A stretch of 7,626 nucleotides of DNA from CAZGYE01 sp964530165 (GTDB lineage Bacteria; Planctomycetota; Planctomycetia; Planctomycetales; Planctomycetaceae): positions 1 to 7,626 of the forward strand of contig CAZGYE010000286.1 in assembly GCA_964530165.1 (NCBI GenBank). The letters run 5' to 3'. Made by a program: the position numbers and the translations under genes. The notes under the pieces are model-generated. The model was not told the origin of the DNA. It was given only the letters and a program-made list of their open reading frames with translations, and ran no database searches. Below, in pieces: positions 1 through 5,973 of the stretch; position 1 is the first letter of the stretch; every line of letters starts with the position of its first letter.

Positions 1-61
1 GGTCCGCCATCGAAACCTTCTGCAGCTTTGCTGAATTACCGCGTCCTTTCTTAGGCAACAT
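1..61 (-). CDS. Possible 5' end of a leftward gene, cut by the window edge
   Basis: An ATG at 61-59 opens a leftward frame that stays open to the window edge and reads MLPKKGRGNSAKLQKVSMAD. The lysine- and arginine-rich start could be a real N-terminus. The only upstream ribosome-binding candidate is a G-run about 12 nt before the ATG. Twenty codons cannot identify a family. Supporting it weakly, the orientation matches the neighbouring DUF2062 gene and the 205-bp gap between them contains no better gene. It may also be a chance open frame. Confidence 0.3.
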   Translation of the reverse strand, partial: MLPKKGRGNSAKLQKVSMAD

Positions 62-94
62 TTTTTCGCCAACCCCGTTCGCGCTTCTATTTCA

Positions 95-110
95 CGCCGA
101 AAAAACGGCG
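95..110. repeat. Short perfect hairpin in the gap left of the DUF2062 gene
   Basis: CGCCG (95-99) and CGGCG (106-110) are perfect complements flanking six A residues. No T-tract follows on either strand, so this is not a standard rho-independent terminator. It lies downstream of the DUF2062 stop and upstream of the possible left-edge gene, so it could affect either transcript. I see nothing else in 62-266. Confidence 0.3.
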
Positions 111-266
111 CAAGAATCCGTCCCGCCTGGGTTTGCGAGGCGCCTTTTGCGCGGAATTCGGTCCCCGAGTTGAGAGGCTGACGCCGCGGCCTTTCGAGCG
201 GCGAGCGTTTGAGTTCTTGAGCGTCGCGGCGGTTTCGAAGACTCGACCCACCCTCCGGGCTCTGGC

Positions 267-797
267 TTATTCCGACGACTGCGTGACTGCTTCTCTTTGG
301 GAATCGGATTGGGTCGGTTTCTCGCTTTGAATGGACCGCAGCAGCCACCGCATGGCGGGATATGTCAGGACGCCGCCGAGGGTCGCCACGATGAGCGTCC
401 CCACGATGAGCGGCTCACCCACCTCGACGAACAGCGTACTGATCGTTTCCCACCATTGTTTCTCCAGCATCCCGGCGAGGGCTTTCCGGCTGAGGTGGCC
501 GCCGACAAAGATTGTACCGACTTTGTACAAGGCCCAATAAATGGGTGCGACCGTCAGCGGATTCGAGACGTAAACCGTCAGCAAAGCGGCGATTCGGTTG
601 AATCGGAACAACCGGCCGGTGAGGGCCGCGACCACGATCACCAGAATCATCTGGATCCCCACGGTCGGCGTCAGCCCGATCGCCATGCCGATGGCGGTCC
701 CCAGCGCGATCGAATGCGGCGCATCGTCGAGCATCAGAATTTGACGCAGCAGCGTGCGCGGGCTGCTCCACCATCGCAGGGAACTGTTCTCCGCCAT
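267..797 (-). CDS. DUF2062 family small integral membrane protein
   Basis: This is a 176-aa inner-membrane protein of the DUF2062 family, whose molecular role is not established. The family signature is visible: a first hydrophobic segment after an APHSIALGTAIGMAIGLTPTVG-like stretch ending in GIQ, then TVYVSNPLTVAPIYWALYKVG (conserved NP-T-P and Y-x-x-G pattern), and a third hydrophobic segment near EPLIVGTLIVATLGG. The C-terminal tail is polar and rich in S, Q and E. I chose the ATG at 797, preceded by a weak GGGG element. A GTG two codons upstream (803) is the only in-frame alternative before a stop. It lies 104 nt downstream of the thioredoxin gene and has its own promoter candidate (857-885), so it need not belong to that operon. 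DUF2062 proteins sometimes sit beside glycosyltransferase genes, but none is visible here. Confidence 0.85.
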   Translation of the reverse strand: MAENSSLRWWSSPRTLLRQILMLDDAPHSIALGTAIGMAIGLTPTVGIQMILVIVVAALTGRLFRFNRIAALLTVYVSNPLTVAPIYWALYKVGTIFVGGHLSRKALAGMLEKQWWETISTLFVEVGEPLIVGTLIVATLGGVLTYPAMRWLLRSIQSEKPTQSDSQREAVTQSSE

Positions 798-856
798 CTG
801 CACCCCGTCGTCTTGCGATTCAGATGTTCCGTTTGAGTCGCGTTCGGAACTAATGG

Positions 857-885
857 ATTATACGGGGACAGCCGGTTTCTGGAAA
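857..885 (-). promoter_or_regulatory. Sigma70-type promoter candidate for the DUF2062 gene
   Basis: On the minus strand a perfect TATAAT (862-857) lies 17 nt downstream of TTTCCA (885-880), which matches four of six positions of the -35 consensus. Transcription would start near 850, giving a leader of about 50 nt before the ATG at 797. The spacing is ideal and the site lies between genes, so the call is reasonable, but no start site has been mapped. Confidence 0.55.
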
Positions 886-900
886 CGGCGATTCGCCGGC
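871..900. terminator. Stem-loop cluster after the thioredoxin gene, possible terminator
   Basis: Two adjacent hairpins lie directly after the thioredoxin stop codon: CGGCG-ATT-CGCCG (886-898) and GCCGGTTTC-TG-GAAACGGC (871-888, one bulge). The outer GCCGG (871-875) can also pair with CCGGC (896-900). No T-tract follows on the minus strand, so a classical intrinsic terminator is not shown. The cluster could attenuate read-through from the aldolase-thioredoxin unit. It overlaps the -35 element of the DUF2062 promoter candidate. Confidence 0.3.
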
Positions 901-901
901 C

Positions 902-1570
902 CTATTCCCCCTGGAGCAACCCCTCGACAAACGGGATGACGTCCTTCTGATAGGTAAACCCCTCGTCGCCGTAGAGTCCTTCTTCGTTGTCGAACCGCTT
1001 CTTGAGCGTTCCATCCTTGCCGTAGACGTACACAACCGGAATCGACGCGAATTCGAGCTTTTCGAAAAGCTCGTCTGAGGCGACGCTCGACAGGACGTTG
1101 TCGAAGGTCGCTCCCTTCTCTCTCAAAAATTCAAGCACTCTGTCCCGGTCTGACTCCGGCGGTTCACCCTGGATGCCTAAATAGTCGCAGTTCACGGAGA
1201 CGCATGCGACTCGGTTCTTGTACTTCTTGTGCAGGCGGACGAGATGCGGAAATTCTTTCCTGCACGGTGCACAGGATGTCGACCACATGTCGACGACGAC
1301 GACCTTCCCCTTGTGCTCGGCAATCAGCGTCTCGGTGGCGTCCCAATCGAGGATTTTCAGCGTGACTTGGGCGTCAGCAGCGTCGTTGCCGCTCCTTTCG
1401 GTCGTTTCGGCCGGCGATGCGATCGGGTCACCATCGGCGGATGCTTTTGCCGGCGACGGTGAACTACCCGGACCGGTGGGGGCCACAGCAGGTGCGGGTG
1501 GCTGACCGTTCTGACCACAACCGACAGCCAGCACACAGCAGACGAAAAATCCGGTGACGTTCTTCCTCAT
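902..1570 (-). CDS. TlpA-like thioredoxin-fold lipoprotein
   Basis: This is a 222-aa predicted lipoprotein with a thioredoxin fold. The N-terminus has two basic residues, a hydrophobic stretch and a lipobox-like AVGC with the lipidated cysteine at position 18. A flexible linker rich in P, A and S follows (about 22-67). The TlpA/redoxin-type domain runs from about 69 to 220. It contains VVVVDMWSTSCAPC with active-site cysteines C100 and C103, and the cis-proline loop SIPVVYVY (P178). TlpA-type proteins use such a CxxC pair for thiol-disulfide exchange in the periplasm, usually as reductases; the partner here is unknown. Extra cysteines at C123 and C128 are unusual. The ATG is well placed, with AGAGGA 8 nt upstream. 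The gene starts 18 nt after the aldolase stop, so the two are probably co-transcribed although no shared pathway is evident. Confidence 0.9.
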   Translation of the reverse strand: MRKNVTGFFVCCVLAVGCGQNGQPPAPAVAPTGPGSSPSPAKASADGDPIASPAETTERSGNDAADAQVTLKILDWDATETLIAEHKGKVVVVDMWSTSCAPCRKEFPHLVRLHKKYKNRVACVSVNCDYLGIQGEPPESDRDRVLEFLREKGATFDNVLSSVASDELFEKLEFASIPVVYVYGKDGTLKKRFDNEEGLYGDEGFTYQKDVIPFVEGLLQGE

Positions 1571-1578
1571 TCGAGCAA

Positions 1579-1584
1579 TCCTCT
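1579..1584 (-). promoter_or_regulatory. Ribosome binding site of the thioredoxin gene
   Basis: AGAGGA on the minus strand lies 8 nt before the ATG at 1570, inside the 18-nt gap after the aldolase stop. It supports this start and translation from a shared message. Confidence 0.6.
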
Positions 1585-1588
1585 CTGC

Positions 1589-2365
1589 TCACGCAAAGTA
1601 TTTTGCATAGTTCTCTTTGGCCGCCTGCACGCCCGCATTGACGATCCTGACATCGTTGGTGGGCGAGAGCAATTTGCAGCCTTTCTCGACCAGCAAGTCG
1701 GCATGTTCGGGGCTGACGGTGACGGCGCCCCAGTGCTTGCCGTGCGCCCGGCAGGCGTCGGCGACTCGGTCGAGGGCGTCGAGACACTTCTGGTTCCAAA
1801 AATCGCCGGTAACGCCCAGGCTTTGGCTGAGATCGGCCGGCCCGATGAACAGCAAATCGACGCCGTCGATGGCGGCGATCTCGTCGCACTCTTCGACGGA
1901 CTGGGCTGTTTCGATCTGAATCGCGACGAAGTGCTCGCGGTTGGCCTGTGCGCAGAAGTCGGCCAGCGGAATGGTCCCGAACTTCCCGTCCCAGCCGCCG
2001 GCGTTGAGCCCCCGATGACCGCGCGGAGCATATTTCGCCCACTGCACGAATTCTTCCGCCTGCTGGGCCGAGAAGATCTGAGCCGCCATCACGCCGCTGG
2101 CCCCGGCTTCGTAGCAGCGAGTCACAGCGGCGTAATCGGTCGGGGCGATGCGGGCGAAGCTGTCCATCCCCTGGCTGCGGGCCGCTATGGTGGCCACTTC
2201 CAGCTCCTGAATCGAGCAGCCGACGTGTTCCAGATCGAACCACAGCGCATGGAAACCGCCCTGAACGCCGATCATTTGAATAAAATTGTGATTCAGTAAG
2301 CGGCCCATGCCCGCCGCGAGAACCACCTCGTTGCGGGCCAGCCGGTCTCTGATGGTGTCGATCAT
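1589..2365 (-). CDS. HpcH/HpaI family metal-dependent aldolase
   Basis: This is a 258-aa class II (metal-dependent) aldolase of the HpcH/HpaI family. Members reversibly cleave 2-oxo acids such as 4-hydroxy-2-oxoheptanedioate or 2-dehydro-3-deoxyglucarate to pyruvate and an aldehyde in the cytoplasm. The residues known from HpaI are present: the DLEH motif with candidate base H47, R72 in FARI for pyruvate binding, E152 in IQIET and D178 in GPADLS as metal ligands, and the YAPRGHRGL loop (112-120). The length is close to the usual 250-270 aa. I preferred the ATG at 2365 because AAAGGA lies 6 nt upstream and homology begins there. A start at 2416 would add 17 residues unlike the family. The substrate cannot be read from the sequence, and no sugar-acid or aromatic degradation genes are nearby. 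It is the first gene of a likely operon with the TlpA-like gene. I found no confident promoter. Confidence 0.9.
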   Translation of the reverse strand: MIDTIRDRLARNEVVLAAGMGRLLNHNFIQMIGVQGGFHALWFDLEHVGCSIQELEVATIAARSQGMDSFARIAPTDYAAVTRCYEAGASGVMAAQIFSAQQAEEFVQWAKYAPRGHRGLNAGGWDGKFGTIPLADFCAQANREHFVAIQIETAQSVEECDEIAAIDGVDLLFIGPADLSQSLGVTGDFWNQKCLDALDRVADACRAHGKHWGAVTVSPEHADLLVEKGCKLLSPTNDVRIVNAGVQAAKENYAKYFA

Positions 2366-2371
2366 GTCGTG

Positions 2372-2377
2372 TCCTTT
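2372..2377 (-). promoter_or_regulatory. Ribosome binding site that decides the aldolase start
   Basis: AAAGGA on the minus strand lies 6 nt before the ATG at 2365. It favours this start over the upstream in-frame start at 2416. Confidence 0.6.
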
Positions 2378-2537
2378 TGGAATCAGCCGTGTTAAAGTTC
2401 GAAACGCGGACGACACACATCGTGCCGGGCGGCGCCAAGTTGCGGATCCCGCCCTGAGCGTTCCGCACCAAAGGTAGTGTGCCTACATTCGGCGAAGAAA
2501 TCCAGCCTGTCCGCGTACGGATTGTGCGGAGTGCCTC

Positions 2538-2565
2538 TTTACAGTTCGATTTTGTTCGGCATAAT
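2538..2565 (+). promoter_or_regulatory. Sigma70-type promoter candidate for the DUF1559 gene
   Basis: TTTACA (2538-2543) and CATAAT (2560-2565) each match five of six consensus positions and are 16 nt apart. Transcription would start near 2572, giving a leader of about 77 nt. The site lies in the 283-bp divergent region between the aldolase and the DUF1559 gene. I see no comparable promoter for the aldolase and no obvious operator repeat in that region. Confidence 0.55.
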
Positions 2566-2636
2566 GTGTAGCTGGGCCACGTCGGGAGCACACTTCGAAC
2601 TCTGCGGGCAGTCCATTCCCTGTCGGTGTTTGTCGC

Positions 2637-2643
2637 AAGGAGA
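2637..2643 (+). promoter_or_regulatory. Ribosome binding site of the DUF1559 gene
   Basis: AAGGAGA lies 5 nt before the ATG at 2649. It is the strongest Shine-Dalgarno sequence in the window and fixes this start. Confidence 0.75.
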
Positions 2644-2648
2644 TCGTC

Positions 2649-3515
2649 ATGGCTCGGTTGAGGACCTCACGGTGTGGTTTCACCCTGGTGGAATTGCTGG
2701 TCGTGATCGCCATCATCGCGATTCTGATCGCGTTATTGGTGCCCGGTGTTCAACAGGTCCGGGAAGCGGCCCGGAGGAATAGCTGTCAGAACAACCTGAA
2801 ACAAATCGGGGTGGCTCTGTACAACTACTACGATGCGTATGAGGTTTTCCCGCCCGGCTGGGTTTCCGCGCGGGTCGCGGGTGCGGGAAACAACAACTAC
2901 TTTGCCTGGTCGGCGTTTCTGCTGCCGTATCTCGATCAGCAGACCCTTTACAACCAGTTCGATTTCAGCGTCGACATCGACGAGGGGGACAACGCCTCGC
3001 CCGTTGGCGCCGCTTTGCCCGTGTTCCGTTGCTCGTCGGACACGGCAGGAGAAGTCTACACCTCGAAGCGTAGCGGCGTGAAGTACGGCGTCTCGAATTA
3101 TCCGGGCTGCGCCGGCATTCTGTTGTGCAGCGTCCTGGGTGACGGCTTCTTTACATTGAACGGCTCGCGTCGGACGAGTGACGTCACCGATGGTCTCAGC
3201 AATACCTTGGCGGTCGGCGAACGCATCGGCATTCAGTTGCCGGAGGTGGTTCCTGTTTGGGCGGGCGTCTACGACACCCGATTCATCGGAATGAATTTTT
3301 GGGTGGTTTTGGGATACACACAAATTCCAATCAACAGTGACTGGGTGCCCGAGCACTGTTTCAGCAGCACGCACGAGGGGGGGGCGAACTTCCTCCTGGC
3401 CGACGGCAGCGTCCGCTTCATCAACGAAAACGTCAATTCCGGTACGTTCGCGCAGCACGGCATCTACCAAAATCTCAGCACGATCGCCGACGGGCACGTC
3501 ATCGGCGACTATTAG
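2649..3515 (+). CDS. DUF1559 domain protein with prepilin-type N-terminus
   Basis: This 288-aa protein belongs to the large DUF1559 (SBP_bac_10-like) family, which is greatly expanded in Planctomycetota. It begins with a short basic leader ending in CG followed by FTLVELLVVIAIIAIL, a prepilin/pseudopilin signal. Cleavage is expected between G10 and F11, with the conserved glutamate at position 5 of the mature form (E15). The family block then follows: VREAARRNSCQNNLKQIGVAL (38-57) and YYDAYEVFPPGW (60-71). Further family marks are DGLSNTLAVGER (181-192) and the C-terminal H-x9-DG motif (H242, D252-G253). The mature protein is probably anchored by its N-terminal helix and displayed outside the inner membrane. 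Its role in planctomycetes is unsettled. No pilus assembly genes or prepilin peptidase lie nearby, and it looks like a single-gene unit with its own promoter. Confidence 0.95.
   Translation: MARLRTSRCGFTLVELLVVIAIIAILIALLVPGVQQVREAARRNSCQNNLKQIGVALYNYYDAYEVFPPGWVSARVAGAGNNNYFAWSAFLLPYLDQQTLYNQFDFSVDIDEGDNASPVGAALPVFRCSSDTAGEVYTSKRSGVKYGVSNYPGCAGILLCSVLGDGFFTLNGSRRTSDVTDGLSNTLAVGERIGIQLPEVVPVWAGVYDTRFIGMNFWVVLGYTQIPINSDWVPEHCFSSTHEGGANFLLADGSVRFINENVNSGTFAQHGIYQNLSTIADGHVIGDY
3484..3508. repeat. Inverted repeat at the end of the DUF1559 gene
   Basis: TCGCCGA (3484-3490) and TCGGCGA (3502-3508) are perfect 7-bp complements with an 11-nt loop, ending 7 nt before the DUF1559 stop codon ends. The gap to the convergent protease gene is only 22 bp and has no T-tract, so this hairpin is the best local candidate for slowing the rightward transcript. 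It may simply reflect codon usage in the coding sequence. Confidence 0.25.
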
Positions 3516-3537
3516 TCCGAATCTCTCACCACGGCTT

Positions 3538-5682
3538 TTACGCCGCGTCGATCCAGTCGGCCACGAAGCGGAACGACTCGTCGATGATGTCCGCACCGTT
3601 GGGATTGGCGATGATGTCGTCACCTGCGCCGCCGGCAACGGTGTCATTTCGGCCGCCCTGGCCGTTGACACGGTCGTCGCCAACCCCGCCCAAAATGATG
3701 TCTTTTCCAGCGCCCCCGAACAAGGAGTCGTTGCCGCTGCCGCCCAAGAGCGAGTCATTTCCCCGGCCGCCGTTCATGAAGTCGTTGCCGTCACCACCGG
3801 TCATCCCGTCTTGGCCGTGGCCTCCGAGCAGGCTGTCGTGTCCCTGACCGCCATGGAGAATGTCATTGCCGGCTCCGCCTGAGAGGGTGTCGTTCCCCGC
3901 GTTGCCGTACAGCAAGTCGTTTCCGTCACCCCCGCTGAGACTGTCTTTCCCACCCTGACCTCTGATGACGTCGTCGCCGATTCCCCCGTCGAGCACGTCG
4001 TTGCCGGCCCCGCCAAACAGGTGATCGTCGCCCGCAGAGTCGTAAAGGCTGTCCTGCCCGCCGGCACCGTTGAGCAGGTCGTTACCACCACCGCCCAGAA
4101 TCGAGTCGTTACCGCGACCGGCCGAGATGGTGTCCGCGAACTCGCTGCCGATGAGTGTGTCGTTCCCGTCGCCTGCGCGTATGGTGACCCCGGTCAATGC
4201 GGTAAAGGCCCCGCTGGTCACGCCGCTCAGATCGATCATGTCGTCCGCGTCACTCCCCACAACGGTGATTGACCGGACGTCACTCGAAGACAGCGTTCCG
4301 AGGGACGTGTCAAGCAGCCGACCGGCCCAAATCTCGAGGTTGCCGGCGGTTGCCGTGATCTCGATCTCGGCTGCCTGAAACGCCGTCACCGTCAGCCGGC
4401 CGGTCGGTGGATCGAATGCGACCGAAATCTGTGGGGCCGGCGCAGCGCCATCGAGCACTGCGTTCATCGCGGCGTCGAGATCGAGCCGCTGGAAGCTCAG
4501 ACCGCTGTTGATCACGTTGTCGTTTTCGTCATCACCGTCGATGATGCGCACGCCGGTATCCTGCATCAGCGTCAGCAGGCTGTCCTGGTTGGCCAAATTG
4601 GTTTGTCCGGTATCGTCTGCGGCCTGCCGCAACAGGGCTGCGGCTCCGGCAATCATCGGTGTCGCCATCGAAGTTCCGGCCAGCGTTGCGTAGCCTCCGC
4701 CGAGGTACGTGTTCGTCACCAAGGCTCCCGGAGCGAGTATGTCCAGAGCGCTGCTCCGCTGAGTGAAACTGGTGATGCGATCGGCTGCCGTGGAGTAATC
4801 GACGGCGCCGTTGGACCACGAGGCACTGCCGACGTTGTCGTCCCAGACCGCCCCGACCGAAACCGTATAGGAACTGACCGCCGGCGCCCCCAGTCCTTGT
4901 TGGCTGCCGTAACTGTAGAAACTGTTGCCGGACGCTACGGCCAGGAACACGCCCGCGCTCTCGAGAGCGCTGAGTTCGTCGTCCAAAAACGTGAATGGGT
5001 CGCTGGTGTAGTTGCCCGCGCCCAGCGACATGTTGACCGCGACGATGTTGTACTGCTCGCGGTTGGTGGCGACCCACGCGAGGGCGTCTTCCACGGCGCC
5101 GAACGAACCGGAACCGCTTGCGCCGAGCACTTTCAACGCAATCAGGTTCACGTCCGGCGCGATACCGCTGTAGGTTGTGCTGCTGCTGCCGACGATTCCC
5201 GCGACGTGCGTCCCATGGCCGTTGTCGTCCAGCGGATCGGCGTCGTGATTGTAGAAGTCGTAACCGGCCACCACTCGGTTGCCCCACCCGCCGCCGAGGT
5301 CCGGATGGTTGTAGTCGATCCCCGTGTCGATGATCGCCACGCTGTAACCGCTGCCCCGATAGTCGGTCGCTGCGAAGACCTGTGGAAGCCCGATCAGGCT
5401 GGCTGACTGGACATCGTTAATGACCGGGTTCTCGGCCGCCGTTTCGAGCGTCACGTCAACGGGCATCATGGCCTGAAACGGTTCGATCGAAAATGTCTGT
5501 TCGCGCCACTGTTCATGGGCAAGGGAACCGTTGCCGGTCAGCGTTGCCGAGAGCAACACGCGTTCTTCCATGAATTCGATCTGTCGCGCAAGAACTCCGC
5601 CCGGCGATGTGAGTCGCTCGGAATGACGGCGGGCTGAGAAGTGTTTTCCACGTATTCCGCACCGGCGGCACAGCAGTTCCAT
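3538..5682 (-). CDS. Secreted subtilisin-like (S8) serine protease with C-terminal RTX calcium-binding repeats
   Basis: This is a 714-aa predicted secreted S8 peptidase. Residues 1-46 are basic and end in EFMEERVLLSA, a variant of the LEPR-xLLSA motif found near the N-termini of many large secreted planctomycete proteins. There is no ordinary signal peptide. The catalytic domain spans about 105-390, with D119 (VAIIDTG), H156 (NGHGTHVAG), oxyanion N253 (VASGN) and S338 (GTSMATP), so the triad is complete. No obvious I9 propeptide fits the short stretch 47-104. A beta-rich linker (about 418-500) leads to 21 RTX nonapeptides (503-692) and a short tail ending VADWIDAA. RTX repeats bind calcium and fold outside the cell. 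Cysteines occur only at C5 and C8, as expected for an exported protein. I chose the ATG at 5682; GTG at 5685 is better spaced from AAGGGG (5695-5700) and equally possible. The frame is open to a GTG at 5868, but those 62 residues look non-coding and the start would fall inside a hairpin. It is convergent with the DUF1559 gene. Confidence 0.9.
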   Translation of the reverse strand: MELLCRRCGIRGKHFSARRHSERLTSPGGVLARQIEFMEERVLLSATLTGNGSLAHEQWREQTFSIEPFQAMMPVDVTLETAAENPVINDVQSASLIGLPQVFAATDYRGSGYSVAIIDTGIDYNHPDLGGGWGNRVVAGYDFYNHDADPLDDNGHGTHVAGIVGSSSTTYSGIAPDVNLIALKVLGASGSGSFGAVEDALAWVATNREQYNIVAVNMSLGAGNYTSDPFTFLDDELSALESAGVFLAVASGNSFYSYGSQQGLGAPAVSSYTVSVGAVWDDNVGSASWSNGAVDYSTAADRITSFTQRSSALDILAPGALVTNTYLGGGYATLAGTSMATPMIAGAAALLRQAADDTGQTNLANQDSLLTLMQDTGVRIIDGDDENDNVINSGLSFQRLDLDAAMNAVLDGAAPAPQISVAFDPPTGRLTVTAFQAAEIEITATAGNLEIWAGRLLDTSLGTLSSSDVRSITVVGSDADDMIDLSGVTSGAFTALTGVTIRAGDGNDTLIGSEFADTISAGRGNDSILGGGGNDLLNGAGGQDSLYDSAGDDHLFGGAGNDVLDGGIGDDVIRGQGGKDSLSGGDGNDLLYGNAGNDTLSGGAGNDILHGGQGHDSLLGGHGQDGMTGGDGNDFMNGGRGNDSLLGGSGNDSLFGGAGKDIILGGVGDDRVNGQGGRNDTVAGGAGDDIIANPNGADIIDESFRFVADWIDAA
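3607..4176 (-). repeat. RTX nonapeptide tandem repeat array (21 units)
   Basis: The region encodes 21 consecutive nonapeptides of the pattern GGxGxDxLx, such as GGAGNDVLD, GGDGNDLLY and GGSGNDSLF. Units 2, 5 and 6 are degenerate, and unit 20 carries one extra residue (GQGGRNDTVA). In RTX proteins pairs of such units wrap into a parallel beta-roll that binds calcium ions between turns. The 27-bp DNA period is diverged between units, so the array looks old rather than freshly expanded. Confidence 0.93.
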
Positions 5683-5694
5683 CACAGTAGCGCA

Positions 5695-5700
5695 CCCCTT
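5695..5700 (-). promoter_or_regulatory. Weak ribosome binding site of the S8-RTX protease gene
   Basis: AAGGGG on the minus strand lies 9 nt before a GTG (5685) and 12 nt before an ATG (5682). It supports a start here rather than at the far upstream GTG (5868), and leaves GTG or ATG undecided. Confidence 0.4.
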
Positions 5701-5766
5701 CGGCAACCTGGCGACCACACCGCGAATGTTGTCATTCGGCAACGACGTGGCCCATGGCTTTGCGCC

Positions 5767-5782
5767 CCCACCTCGCGGTGGG
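5767..5782. repeat. Perfect stem-loop in the protease leader
   Basis: CCCACC (5767-5772) and GGTGGG (5777-5782) form a perfect 6-bp GC-rich stem with a 4-nt loop TCGC. On the plus strand it is followed by TTTGCTCTT, a poor T-tract. On the minus strand, the direction of the protease message, no T-tract follows. It sits about 85 nt upstream of the preferred protease start. Confidence 0.45.
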
Positions 5783-5828
5783 TTTGCTCTTATCGAGGAC
5801 GAACATCTTGTGCAGAGGGGATCTGCAG

Positions 5829-5876
5829 AAATCGGAGCGATCGTGCCGCCGAAGGGGAGAAGGCGCACTCCGATTT
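5829..5876 (-). promoter_or_regulatory. Long imperfect hairpin at the predicted 5' end of the protease message
   Basis: AAATCGGA (5829-5836) pairs perfectly with TCCGATTT (5869-5876). Inside it GTGC and GCC (5843-5850, one bulged C) pair with GGCGCAC (5862-5868), closing an 11-nt purine-rich loop. The structure begins about 4 nt after the transcription start predicted from the promoter at 5887-5914, so it would cap the mRNA. A 5' stem-loop can stabilise a message or act as a control element. It could instead help terminate the upstream AMMECR1-Memo transcript, although no clear T-tract is present. It matches no riboswitch I recognise. Confidence 0.4.
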
Positions 5877-5886
5877 TGACATCAAA

Positions 5887-5914
5887 AGCATAGGTTGCAA
5901 CGGACGCGAGTCAA
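5887..5914 (-). promoter_or_regulatory. Sigma70-type promoter candidate for the S8-RTX protease gene
   Basis: On the minus strand TTGACT (5914-5909, five of six matches) is followed after 16 nt by TATGCT (5892-5887, four of six). Transcription would start near 5880, about 195 nt before the preferred start codon. Another TTGACA upstream (near 5945-5950) lacks a matching -10 element. Confidence 0.45.
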
Positions 5915-5973
5915 ATCGAAGGGGCAAAGTTTGCCGGCGCCGGTTGTCAACGATCGGTGGTCATTCCACGCTG

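Noticed and set aside
1464..2591. Leftward 375-codon frame overlapping the aldolase and thioredoxin genes
   Set aside because: The product is arginine-rich and repetitive, typical of a wrong frame in GC-rich DNA, and both real genes in the same place have full catalytic motifs.
2733..3758. Leftward 341-codon open frame opposite the DUF1559 gene
   Set aside because: It lies antisense to a gene with clear family motifs and has no recognisable domain. High GC content commonly opens such frames.
3337..3882. Rightward 181-codon open frame across the end of the DUF1559 gene and the RTX region
   Set aside because: It overlaps two well-supported genes and its product is a low-complexity mirror of the RTX codons (repeated V, A, S, P). 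No ribosome binding site or family match is visible.
3607..4176. CRISPR-like or satellite repeat
   Set aside because: The 27-bp periodicity is fully explained by RTX nonapeptide codons, and there are no conserved identical repeats with unique spacers.
5683..5868. Extra 62-residue N-terminus for the protease, from GTG at 5868
   Set aside because: Its composition is unlike the rest of the protein, the start codon falls inside a hairpin and only about 12 nt from the predicted transcript start, and the LEPR-type motif normally lies within about 50 residues of the N-terminus.
5934..5943. Perfect palindrome CCGGCGCCGG
   Set aside because: It is only 10 nt of pure GC in a GC-rich genome, without a partner site or flanking structure, so it is not enough to call an operator or terminator.
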